Positions 45,377 through 53,377 of a DNA stretch of 64,000 nt are shown piece after piece; position 1 is the first letter of the stretch; every line of letters begins with the position of its first letter. The translations under genes and the position numbers were made by a program. The notes beneath the pieces were generated by a model. That model had not been told where the DNA came from. It saw only the letters and a program-made list of their open reading frames with translations, and did not search any database. Source of the DNA: Burkholderiales bacterium (GTDB taxonomy: Bacteria; Pseudomonadota; Gammaproteobacteria; Burkholderiales; Casimicrobiaceae); assembly GCA_025354165.1 (NCBI GenBank), contig JANXNI010000016.1, positions 62,001 through 126,000 on the forward strand. Reading direction: 5' to 3'.

Positions 45377-45425
45377 GAAAATTTAGAGCGTGCGCCGCTC
45401 TCCTCTGCCATCATCATCCACGATT

Positions 45426-45463
45426 GCCGTCATCCTGGTGCCACAGCACGGGGATCCAGAACG
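45426..45463. repeat. TCTGGATCC-type hairpin repeat, copy 4 (inverted)
   Basis: GCCGTCATCCTGGTGCC is followed by ACAGCACGGGGATCCAGAAC, inverted relative to copy 3. Confidence 0.72.
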
Positions 45464-45497
45464 TTCGGAATAGCCACGTTATTTTGGAGCGCAACCG

Positions 45498-45532
45498 TTC
45501 TGGATTCCCGCTTGTGGCGAGAATAACGACGG
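45498..45532. repeat. TCTGGATCC-type hairpin repeat, copy 5
   Basis: GTTCTGGATTCCCGCTTG plus TGGCGAGAATAACGACGG; orientation as copy 3. It lies downstream of the MscS gene end and may act in its 3' untranslated region. Confidence 0.72.
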
Positions 45533-45586
45533 AAGTGCAGCTGACGTCACTCGTAGCGCAGCGGCGCTGTGTGCGCGAAAATTGGC

Positions 45587-46405
45587 CTACAACTGCCTCT
45601 GCACCTGCGGCGTCTCCGGCACCGGATACCCGGCTTTGCCAAACTCGTGCGCGATCATTTTGTTGATGTCGAAATAGACTTGCCAGTAGTTGTCCGTATG
45701 GCAGTAGCCGCGCACGGTGAGTAGCGGGCCTTCGGCGGTGAATTTGCTGATTTCTACTTCCGGGGCTGGATCGGTGAGCACATTTTTGACCGCTGGCAAT
45801 GCACTTTTCAGGCGTTGAGCAGCCTCTGTAACGTCGACGCCGTTGGCAACCTTTGCTTCGCAGTCGACGCGGCGCTGCGGCAAGGCAGAGAAGTTTTTGA
45901 TGGTGTCGCTGAAGATTTTGTTGTTGCCTACGATGTGGGTGACGCTGTCGCCGGAGACAATGGTGGTGCCGAACAGGCCGAGCTCTTTCACCGTGCCTTC
46001 GACGCCGCCTGCGCTGACGTAATCACCGACCTTGTACGGGCGCAATACCTGCAAAAAAGCGCCCGCTGCGAAGTGCGACAGCAGTCCGCCCCACGCCGTG
46101 CCGATAGCGAGGCCCGCGCCCGCCAAGAGCGCGGCGAAGCTGGTGGTCTGCACGCCAAAGATATCGAGGATCGCTAGGATCAGCACGATGTTGAGCAGCA
46201 CACCGATGATCGACACCAAGTAGCGCGCCAGCGTGGGCTCGATCTTGCCGCTTCTGGCCAGCGCCTTCTCGACCATGCGCAGCACGAATCCGATGATCCA
46301 GCGGCCGATGATCCAGGCGGCGATGGCCGCGACGACTTTGAGACCAAAGTCCGCGCCTTTGGTCGCGAGCCAGGTCATGATTTCTTCGGTGTTTAGTTTG
46401 CCCAT
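45587..46405 (-). CDS. MscS-family mechanosensitive channel
   Basis: The start is at 46405, with GGAG close upstream; the frame beyond it is unconserved. The 272-residue protein has three membrane helices in the first 110 residues (LKVVAAIAAWIIGRWIIGFVLRM, ARYLVSIIGVLLNIVLILAIL) with the pore helix rich in Gly and Ala (AALLAGAGLAIGTAWGGLLSHFAAGAFL). The beta domain follows (RPYKVGDYVSAGGVEGTVKELGLFGTTIVSGD) and then the C-terminal cage. It should release solutes under osmotic downshock. It is divergent from the binding-protein gene. Confidence 0.95.
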   Translation of the reverse strand: MGKLNTEEIMTWLATKGADFGLKVVAAIAAWIIGRWIIGFVLRMVEKALARSGKIEPTLARYLVSIIGVLLNIVLILAILDIFGVQTTSFAALLAGAGLAIGTAWGGLLSHFAAGAFLQVLRPYKVGDYVSAGGVEGTVKELGLFGTTIVSGDSVTHIVGNNKIFSDTIKNFSALPQRRVDCEAKVANGVDVTEAAQRLKSALPAVKNVLTDPAPEVEISKFTAEGPLLTVRGYCHTDNYWQVYFDINKMIAHEFGKAGYPVPETPQVQRQL

Positions 46406-46656
46406 GAGTTCTCCAGCGAAATTTACAATTTGTAGCGCGTATTCGTAGCATCGCTTGGCGGCGAAATCCAGCGCGATATCGTCGCAAAAGTGGCGATTCA
46501 GACGATTGAAGCGGGAAAACCCCAAATGCGGCGACAGACTACCGCGCGTTACGACTTCTATACTGGCAGACTGAGCTGAACACAAGGCGGCGCGTGGGCA
46601 CAAGGTGCTTACTCCGCATCGTTCGGCGTGCAACACACAACAAGGAGGATTCATTC

Positions 46657-47691
46657 ATGCGTCGTATTCACGCTTTCACCATCGTCGCTGCTGCGCTCAC
46701 GGCGTCTGCAGCGCCGTCAGCATTTGCGCAGGACAAAGGCAATCTGAACATTTACTGCTCGATGCAAATCGAGTGGTGCACGCTCGCCGCGAACGAGTTT
46801 TCGAAGCAAACAGGCGTCAAGGTCAACACGTCGTTCAAAGGCTCTGGCGAGACATTCGCGCAGATCAAAGCCGAGAGCGCGAACCCGAAAGGTGACGTGT
46901 GGTTTGGCGGCACGGGTGATCCGCATTTGCAGGCTGCCGAAGAAGGATTGTCGGAGGTTTATCAATCACCGATGATGAAAGACTTGCATCCGTGGGCGCA
47001 GTATCAAGCGCAAATTTCTGGCTACAAAACGGTGGGGATTTATGCTGGAGCGCTGGGCTTTAGCTACAACACTGAAGTCCTCGCCAAAAAGAAAATCGCG
47101 CCGCCCGCCTGCTGGGCTGATTTGATCAAGCCGGAATTGAAGGGCGACGTGCAGATGGCGAACCCCGCCGCATCTGGCACCGCTTACACCGCGCTCGCCA
47201 CGCTGGTGCAGGTGATGGGTGAAGACAAAGCCTACGACTACCTGAAGGCGTTGCACAAGAACATTTCCAACTATCCGAAATCAGGCACGGGACCGGTCAA
47301 AGCCGTCGCCCGCGGTGAAGCTGCAGTCGGCGTGAGCTTTATGCACGACGTCCCCGGCGAGAGGAAGAACGGCTTCCCGATTGAGATGGTCGCACCTTGC
47401 GAAGGCACCGGCTACGAGGTGGGTTCGATGAGCATCCTCAAAGGTGCGCGCAACATGGAGAACGCGAAGAAGTTCTACGACTGGGCGCTGACACCTGACG
47501 CGCAAAAGCTCGCCGCACAAGCCAAGCAGTATCAACTGCCGTCCAACAAAAATGCGCCGCAACCGCCTGAAGCGCCGCGCTTTTCGAGCATCAAGCTGAT
47601 TCAGTATGACTTCAAAAAATATGGTTCATCGGCGGAGCGAAAACGCCTGCTGGAGAAGTGGGAAAAGGATGTGAATTCGATTCCGCGATAG
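46657..47691 (+). CDS. ABC-type substrate-binding protein (AfuA/FbpA-like), solitary
   Basis: The start at 46657 is fixed by AAGGAGG. The 344-residue periplasmic protein has a signal peptide (MRRIHAFTIVAAALTASAAPSAFAQD) and a type II binding fold: LNIYCSMQIEWCTLAANEFSKQTGVKVNTSFKGSGETFAQI, NPKGDVWFGGTGDPH, YPKSGTGPVKAVARGEAAVGVSF. The family includes ferric-iron, 2-aminoethylphosphonate and polyamine binding proteins; the ligand is not clear, and the usual iron-binding tyrosine pair is not evident. No permease or ATPase genes flank it, so it must use a transporter encoded elsewhere. Confidence 0.88.
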   Translation: MRRIHAFTIVAAALTASAAPSAFAQDKGNLNIYCSMQIEWCTLAANEFSKQTGVKVNTSFKGSGETFAQIKAESANPKGDVWFGGTGDPHLQAAEEGLSEVYQSPMMKDLHPWAQYQAQISGYKTVGIYAGALGFSYNTEVLAKKKIAPPACWADLIKPELKGDVQMANPAASGTAYTALATLVQVMGEDKAYDYLKALHKNISNYPKSGTGPVKAVARGEAAVGVSFMHDVPGERKNGFPIEMVAPCEGTGYEVGSMSILKGARNMENAKKFYDWALTPDAQKLAAQAKQYQLPSNKNAPQPPEAPRFSSIKLIQYDFKKYGSSAERKRLLEKWEKDVNSIPR

Positions 47692-47704
47692 ATTTTTTAG
47701 CGAT

Positions 47705-47820
47705 CAGCTTTTCGCTGTAATCGCCTCTGCATTGGGGGTATAACCCGTATTTATCAGAAGTCGATTTCTGAATAAATGCGCTTCTAGCGCTTGTAAAAAC
47801 GTCATTTCGGCGTAAAGCCG
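47705..47820. repeat. 116-bp palindromic intergenic element, copy 5
   Basis: It starts CAGCTTTTCGCTGTAATCGCC and ends CGTCATTTCGGCGTAAAGCCG. The inner stem ATTTATCAGAA-GTCGA-TTTCTGAATAAAT is very strong, and GGGGGTATA stands at the usual left inner position. It lies between the binding protein and the downstream serine hydrolase, tandem orientation. Confidence 0.78.
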
Positions 47821-47887
47821 TTAACTTTTTTCACGCGAGATTGGTACGTTCATGCTGTCGTGAACTCCGTGTGCAGCACAATGAGGC

Positions 47888-49132
47888 ATGAGCATCCCCG
47901 TCTTCCCTTCGCACGCCGACACCGATCCACGCATCCTTGGCTGGATGCAGGGTTTTCCGCCTCCCGCCGAGCGCACGCTGCGCTTCGCCGATGGTTCGTA
48001 TTACGAATTTCCGCAGCGGCGCTGGTCGTTCAGTCACATGCGAGAGCTGCTGTCAACGGCGCGGGTGTCGCGCGGCAACGGCCCGGTGTGCGCGCTGCCA
48101 CGCGCGGATCGTGACGACCTGAATGCGGTGCCGTTCACGACGCTGGACGGTCATGCTTCAACCTGGGGCGAAGCCTTCGCAGCGAACTACAGCGACGGCG
48201 TAGTCGTGCTGCATCGCGGTCATATCATTTACGAAAAATACTTCGGCGCGTTGGAAGCCGACACCGTACACAGCGCCTTCTCCGTCACCAAATCGTTCGT
48301 CGGCACGCACGCGGCGATGCAGGTGCACGCGGGTGCGCTTGATGACTCGGCGCTGGTGACGCATTACGTCCCCGAATTAAGGCTCACTGCTTATGCCAAT
48401 GCCACCGTGCGTCAGGTGATGGACATGCTCATCGGAGTGCGCTATTCCGAGGCTTACGCCGATCCGGCCGCAGATATCTGGAACTACGCCCACGCTGGCG
48501 GTATGCGCGCGCGGCCTCCAGACTACGCAGGCCCGACGTCGTTTTACGAGTACCTGGTGACACTAAAAAAAGAAGGCGAACACGGCGTCGGTTTCACCTA
48601 CAAAACCGTGAACACCGAGGTGCTCGCGTGGATCGTCAAACGCGTTTCGGGTACGCGCCTCGCTGATCTCACGTCGACGCAAATCTGGTCAAAGCTGGGC
48701 TGCGAATACGACGCGCTGTATCAGGTGGATAGCGTGGGCACGGAGTCCGGTGGTGGTGGACTGAACACAACGCTGCGCGACCTCGCGCGGTTCGGCGAAG
48801 CGATGCGCTGCGACGGCAGCTTTAACGGTCAGCAGATCGTGCCCGCAGCGGTCGTAGCGGACATTCGCAACGGCGCCAATCGCGATCATTTCGCGACGGC
48901 AGGCTATGCCACACTACCCGGCTGGTCGTACCGAAATATGTGGTGGGTGTCGCATGACAATCACCAGTGCTTCACGGCGCGCGGCATTCACGGACAGGCG
49001 ATCTGGGTTGATCCGACGGCAGAGATGGTGATCGCGCGTTACGCCTCGCATCCGCTGGCGGCGAACGTGTTTATGGACCCGACGTCACTGCCTGTTTATC
49101 GGGCACTGGGCGAGCATTTGATGCGTGGCTAG
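47888..49132 (+). CDS. Serine hydrolase, beta-lactamase fold (NylB-like)
   Basis: This 414-residue protein lacks a signal peptide. The catalytic serine-lysine motif is SVTK in AFSVTKSFVGTHAAM, and the tyrosine-type second motif region lies near GVRYSEAYADPAADIWNYA, as in 6-aminohexanoate-dimer hydrolases. WSYRNMWWV and FTARGIHGQAIWVDP close the active site. Acting on an ester or amide small molecule is likely; resistance to beta-lactams is not implied. It stands alone. Confidence 0.88.
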   Translation: MSIPVFPSHADTDPRILGWMQGFPPPAERTLRFADGSYYEFPQRRWSFSHMRELLSTARVSRGNGPVCALPRADRDDLNAVPFTTLDGHASTWGEAFAANYSDGVVVLHRGHIIYEKYFGALEADTVHSAFSVTKSFVGTHAAMQVHAGALDDSALVTHYVPELRLTAYANATVRQVMDMLIGVRYSEAYADPAADIWNYAHAGGMRARPPDYAGPTSFYEYLVTLKKEGEHGVGFTYKTVNTEVLAWIVKRVSGTRLADLTSTQIWSKLGCEYDALYQVDSVGTESGGGGLNTTLRDLARFGEAMRCDGSFNGQQIVPAAVVADIRNGANRDHFATAGYATLPGWSYRNMWWVSHDNHQCFTARGIHGQAIWVDPTAEMVIARYASHPLAANVFMDPTSLPVYRALGEHLMRG

Positions 49133-49222
49133 TCAGCGTAAGATGGGCAGCCGCTGCCCACAAACCGGTGACGTAACGCAGCGCGTGGGCACGGGGTGCC
49201 CACCCTACCTACTACCTACGTT

Positions 49223-49879
49223 TTACTTCCCCGCTTTGTCGCCCCAAAGCTCTTTCAACCGGGCATCGCGACCGCAACCGCCGCGATAGTATTTGTAGCG
49301 AACGGGATTCTTCAGGTAATAGTCCTGATGGTAGTCCTCGGCTGGGTAGAACTTGGTGGCAAGCACGATTTCGGTGACCACGGGCTCCTTGAACGGCTTC
49401 GTTTTTTCGAGCGCAGCTTTTGACGCTTGCGCGATCTTCAATTGCTCGGCATCCTGCGCAAAGATGGCGGTGCGATATGGGGTTCCGCTATCGCAAAACT
49501 GGCGGTCTTTTGTCGTAGGATCAATGGTGTGCCAGAAATATTCGACCAGTCGCTCGTAGGTCACTTTTTGTGGGTCGTAGACGATTTCTACGGCTTCGGC
49601 ATGGCCGCTACCTTTTGCGGATACCTGTTCGTACGTCGGGTTAGCGACCGTGCCGCCGGTGTAACCTGAGGTCGTAGAAATCACGCCGGGCACCTTGTCA
49701 AAATCGGATTCGACGCACCAGAAGCAGCCGCCCGCGAAGATCGCTTTGGCGGCGTTGGCGGGCGGCGCAGAATTTGTAGCGGGCGTTTGCGCGGTGGTAC
49801 CAAACGCGACAAGCGCGCTGATCGCTAGGGCGGATGCGGCGGCAACGGTTGCGATACGCAAAGAAAAATACTGTTTCAT
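49223..49879 (-). CDS. msrA: Peptide methionine sulfoxide reductase MsrA, exported
   Basis: MsrA reduces S-methionine sulfoxide in proteins. The start at 49879 (MKQYFSLRIATVAAASALAISALVAFGTTAQ) gives a signal peptide, so this copy is periplasmic or membrane-tethered. The catalytic GGCFWCVE follows at about residue 51, then GYTGGTVANPTYEQVSAKGSGHAEAVEIVYDP and FYPAEDYHQDYY. A second cysteine sits in GGCGRD near the C-terminus, as in recycling enzymes. The frame before 49879 is unsupported. There is no MsrB nearby. Confidence 0.95.
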   Translation of the reverse strand: MKQYFSLRIATVAAASALAISALVAFGTTAQTPATNSAPPANAAKAIFAGGCFWCVESDFDKVPGVISTTSGYTGGTVANPTYEQVSAKGSGHAEAVEIVYDPQKVTYERLVEYFWHTIDPTTKDRQFCDSGTPYRTAIFAQDAEQLKIAQASKAALEKTKPFKEPVVTEIVLATKFYPAEDYHQDYYLKNPVRYKYYRGGCGRDARLKELWGDKAGK

Positions 49880-49967
49880 GAGTAGAAAAACCTGGAAAAC
49901 ATTTGAAACGATAAGCCTTTGTCGGAGTTCTGGTGAATTCCTTGCAATTTCACTCGCAGGTGCGACG

Positions 49968-50891
49968 TCACGCCAACAGATGCGCCTCAACCCGCGCCGC
50001 CACAATCTCCGGTACGTCGTGATGCAACATGTGGCCCGCGCCCTGAATCACTTCGAACTGAATGTTGCTAAACGCGGCCAGGCGCGAATCGAAACTGCCG
50101 CGCGCGTGCCCCTCTTTGGTGGTCGGTACTTTGCTGTCGTCGGTGTAGCCGTTCCACACTTTAGCCGCAGATTCGCTCGCTCCGAGCCACAACGTTGGCG
50201 CCGTGACATGCGACCAGATGGCGATGGCTTCATCGAGGCGATATACGGTCGGGAACGGCATTTTGTGTGCCGGATCGGCGCGCAAATGCCAGCGGCCGTC
50301 GGCCTTCTGTTCGGACCAGTGCTGAGCAAGCCATTCGGCGCGTTCGCGGGTCAATCGCACATTATTTTTCTGCAATCGATCCGCGACTTTGGCGGCCGAT
50401 TCGTACGATGCGAGTGTTTCGCCCGCCTTGATCGAATCGAGCCACTTTGCGTAACGTTCGGCAGCCTTGTTGGGGCTCGCGGCGGGCACGCCAAACCCAT
50501 CCAGCGACACCAGTTTTTTCACGCGATGCGGACGCACGCCCGCGTACGTGCAGGTGACATTACCACCGAGGCTGTGGCCCACCAGATTGATCGGTGCATC
50601 AGGAGAAAAATGATCGATCACGGCTTCAAGATCAGCGACGTAATCGGCGAACCAGTAACCACTGCCGCCCTCTTTCGTCCAATCGGTGCCGCCGTAGCCG
50701 CGCTGATCGGGCGCGATGACATGCCAGTCGCGCTTCAGCGCGTCGACGAGAAATTGAAATGACGACGCAACATCCATCCACCCATGCAGCATCAGCAGCG
50801 GCGGAGAGGCAGGATCGCCCCAGCTGAGCACTTGAGCACTGTGGTTGCGGATAGAAAGTTTGTGGCGGGTGAAAGGCTTGATGGCAGGCAT
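49968..50891 (-). CDS. Alpha/beta hydrolase
   Basis: The 307-residue protein starts at 50891 (MPAIKPFTRHKLSIRNHS). It has the HGW oxyanion region (LLMLHGWMDVASSFQ), PDQRGYGGTDW, the nucleophile elbow GHSLGG and the C-terminal catalytic histidine in GAGHMLHHD. The substrate is unknown; epoxide hydrolase, esterase or haloalkane-type folds are all possible. It is divergent from the GntR gene across a 116-bp element. Confidence 0.9.
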   Translation of the reverse strand: MPAIKPFTRHKLSIRNHSAQVLSWGDPASPPLLMLHGWMDVASSFQFLVDALKRDWHVIAPDQRGYGGTDWTKEGGSGYWFADYVADLEAVIDHFSPDAPINLVGHSLGGNVTCTYAGVRPHRVKKLVSLDGFGVPAASPNKAAERYAKWLDSIKAGETLASYESAAKVADRLQKNNVRLTRERAEWLAQHWSEQKADGRWHLRADPAHKMPFPTVYRLDEAIAIWSHVTAPTLWLGASESAAKVWNGYTDDSKVPTTKEGHARGSFDSRLAAFSNIQFEVIQGAGHMLHHDVPEIVAARVEAHLLA

Positions 50892-50983
50892 GTTGCAAGC
50901 GTAGCAGCGCAAACGAATTGCGCTCGACGGGCGAGGACCTGGGATGCTCAATGCGCAGCGCCCACCGCTATTCTGGGTTTATT

Positions 50984-51099
50984 CAGCTTTTGTGTGAAAC
51001 AGCCATTAGATATGGGATTGAAGCTCATTATTGAGATTATCGGTTTATGAACTTTTATCGATGTAGCCCCTACGCAATGGTGTTTTCACGAAAAAGCTG
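50984..51099. repeat. 116-bp palindromic intergenic element, copy 6
   Basis: It starts CAGCTTTTGTGTGAAACA and ends TGTTTTCACGAAAAAGCTG. The terminal repeat is nearly perfect; GTAGCCCC is the right inner arm and ATGGGATTG the left counterpart. It lies between the divergent hydrolase and gntR starts. Confidence 0.85.
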
Positions 51100-51170
51100 T
51101 ATATCTAAGGGGTGGCTGTGGGGTCGATTTGTGCGAAGGCTTGACGACGACTTCAATCTCCCGTAATCTT

Positions 51171-51186
51171 ATAATTACAGAATTAT
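51171..51186. promoter_or_regulatory. Candidate GntR operator
   Basis: ATAATT-ACAG-AATTAT is a perfect 6-bp inverted repeat with a 4-bp spacer, 17 bp before the gntR ATG and likely overlapping its promoter. Palindromic AT-rich sites of this kind suit FCD-type GntR repressors; binding by this protein is inferred. Confidence 0.5.
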
Positions 51187-51203
51187 TGTACTTAAGCGCT
51201 TTT

Positions 51204-51890
51204 ATGAGCGAAGTCATCCCTTTTCGTGGCTTTTCGCTGCACGACCAAGTGGCGGAGCGAGTTCGTGCACTGATTTTTGATCGGAAAATCGCGCCGGGTG
51301 CCTTCATTGACGAGAATCTGCTAGCCGAACAGTGGCACATCAGCCGCACACCGCTTCGTGAGGCACTCAAGGTGTTGGCGGCGGAGGGGCTGGTTGAGCT
51401 GGTGCCGCGTCGCGGTTGTCGCGTGATCGAGATCACCGAGACCGATGCCGATGAGCTGTTCCCGATCATGGCGCTGCTGGAGGGGCGCTGCGCGCTGGAG
51501 GCGACGCAACATATGTCCGACGCTAACCTGCGCGAGCTGCAGCACCTGCACGATGAGCTGGAGCGCACGGCAGCCGTGCATGATGTCGACGGCTATTACA
51601 AAGCGAATCACGTCTTTCACAGCTTTGTGCAGCGCGTGGCGAACAACCGCTGGCTGGATCGCGTGACGGCGGACTTGCGCAAATTCGTGCGCATGTTGCG
51701 CGGGCGACAGCTGGTATTTCCGGGACGCATTGACGCGTCGATCAACGAACACCGCGTGCTGATCGCGGCGATGCTCGCCCGCGATGGCGCGCGCGCCGAG
51801 CGGGCAATGCATGACCACCTGCTGGCACAACTCGCAGCGCTCAAAGCGCTACGCACACTGGAAAGCGAGGCACTAAAAAATGCTGGCTGA
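51204..51890 (+). CDS. GntR-family (FCD type) regulator of malonate genes
   Basis: The 228-residue protein starts at 51204 (MSEVIPFRGFSLHDQ). The winged helix is FSLHDQVAERVRALIFDRKIAPGAFIDENLLAEQWHISRTPLREALKVLAAEGLVELVPRRG, and the FCD ligand domain follows with the metal-binding histidines in HDELERTAAVHDVDGYYKANHVFHSFV and NEHRVLIAAM. Its 3' end overlaps the start of matA by 11 bases, so it is almost certainly the MatR-like regulator of the malonate genes. Malonate or malonyl-CoA as effector is inferred. Confidence 0.92.
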   Translation: MSEVIPFRGFSLHDQVAERVRALIFDRKIAPGAFIDENLLAEQWHISRTPLREALKVLAAEGLVELVPRRGCRVIEITETDADELFPIMALLEGRCALEATQHMSDANLRELQHLHDELERTAAVHDVDGYYKANHVFHSFVQRVANNRWLDRVTADLRKFVRMLRGRQLVFPGRIDASINEHRVLIAAMLARDGARAERAMHDHLLAQLAALKALRTLESEALKNAG

Positions 51891-53214
51891 TCTCTCCCCC
51901 GTTCCCGCCATTCGCAAGGCGGCGCTGCGTATCAATCAGATGACCAGCGAGCGACGCACTTTGAGGCTCGTCAAGGAATGCCATCGCCTGCTCTCGGTGC
52001 GCGCCGAGGCCAACAGCCCGGCGATTGCGCAGAACATCATCGCTGAACTCGACGCGCTAACCGAGTCGGAACAGGACGCGCTGTTTTACGCGTTGGCGCA
52101 TGAATTTTCGCCCGATCCACAGGTTGTTTTGTCTGCTGCGCAAACGTATGCGGCCACGCCCACAGCGAACGCGTTGGCAGCGCTAACGCAGGTCGCAGAG
52201 CCCGCGCGTCAGGAATTATTTCGTCGCCTCAACCGCGCGCCGGGTGGCACGGCGGCGCTGGTGCGTTTGCGTCGTCAATTACTGCGTCGTCTCAACAAAA
52301 ATAGCGAGTGGCAATCGGTCGAGGCCGACCTGTTGCACCTGCTCTCGTCGTGGTTCAATCCCGGCTTTCTGGAGATGCGCCGCGTTGACTGGAATTCGCC
52401 CGCGCATCTGCTCGAACAAATCATTCAGCACGAAGCGGTGCACGCGATTGACGGCTGGGACGACCTGCGCCGTCGTCTGCAGCCGGACCGTCGCTGCTTC
52501 GCTTTTTTTCATGCGCAGTTGGCCAATGTACCGCTGATTTTTGTTGAGGTTGCGCTAGTGCCGACGATGCCGGATGCGATTGCACCGCTAATCGACAAAA
52601 ACTCGGAAATCACGGCGGCGAAACAGTTTCGCGTCGCTGCGTTTTATTCCATCAGCAACTGCGAGCCGGGGCTGCGTGGCGTGTCACTCGGAAATTTTCT
52701 GATCAAGCGCGTCGCTGAAGAACTGAAGCGCGAGCTGCCGCAGCTAAAGACGTTTTGCACGTTGTCTCCTGTTCCAGGGTTTATGTATTGGTTAACGCAC
52801 GTTGACGCAGCGCTTGCCTACGAGGGCTTGAAACCTGCAACCAGAAAGCGTTTGGTTGAGGCACTCGCGGATTTGCGTAAAGCGACCGACGGCGAGCTAT
52901 CTACTTTGTCGCGCGATGCGACGCTGAAGTCGCTCGACAAGGACGCTAAAGAGGCGCTGCTCGCACTCGCTAGCGCGTATCTCATTCACGAATCTCCGCG
53001 CGCCGGTGGCGATCCGGTGGCGCGCTTTCATCTGGATAACGGTGCCAAGCTGGAGCGCATTAACGCGCTGGCCAATCTGTCATCACAGGGGCTCAAGCAG
53101 TCTGCAGGATTGATGGTGAACTATCTCTACGATCTGGACCGCGTGGAGCAGGCGCATGAGGATTTTGTGAAGGGGACGGTCACGCATGCGAGAGGCGTGG
53201 GGTCGTTGATGTAA
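51880..53214 (+). CDS. matA: Malonyl-CoA decarboxylase
   Basis: The 444-residue enzyme converts malonyl-CoA to acetyl-CoA and CO2. The family is seen from LLHLLSSWFNPGFLEMRRVDWNSPAHLLEQIIQHEAVHAI, HAQLANVPLIFVEVAL, YSISNCEPGLRGVSLGNFLIKRV, the catalytic-type serine S295 in TFCTLSPVPGF, and the histidine H370 in YLIHESPRAGGDPVARFHLDNGA. The length fits the bacterial enzyme. It starts inside the end of gntR and is followed 163 bp later by matB. Confidence 0.95.
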   Translation: MLADLSPVPAIRKAALRINQMTSERRTLRLVKECHRLLSVRAEANSPAIAQNIIAELDALTESEQDALFYALAHEFSPDPQVVLSAAQTYAATPTANALAALTQVAEPARQELFRRLNRAPGGTAALVRLRRQLLRRLNKNSEWQSVEADLLHLLSSWFNPGFLEMRRVDWNSPAHLLEQIIQHEAVHAIDGWDDLRRRLQPDRRCFAFFHAQLANVPLIFVEVALVPTMPDAIAPLIDKNSEITAAKQFRVAAFYSISNCEPGLRGVSLGNFLIKRVAEELKRELPQLKTFCTLSPVPGFMYWLTHVDAALAYEGLKPATRKRLVEALADLRKATDGELSTLSRDATLKSLDKDAKEALLALASAYLIHESPRAGGDPVARFHLDNGAKLERINALANLSSQGLKQSAGLMVNYLYDLDRVEQAHEDFVKGTVTHARGVGSLM

Positions 53215-53377
53215 ATTCCCGGTTCCAGCAAGGACGACGCGGTCGATAGGCGTCAGCTGGTTGTGAAGTTCCACCGCAGGCGATCAAGCGCGAAAGCGAG
53301 ATGGCAAAATCGTCGGACGCTAAACCCAGTTAGGCTCGAAAGAGCGTTGCGTAGGGTGCACGCCCTACGGGAAAAAG
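53215..53377. other. matA-matB gap with small hairpin
   Basis: The gap contains GTAGGGTGCACGCCCTAC, a 16-18 bp palindrome, at about 53352-53369, just before the matB start. No gene was recognised. The hairpin is close enough to the matB ATG at 53378 that it could affect ribosome access. Confidence 0.5.
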
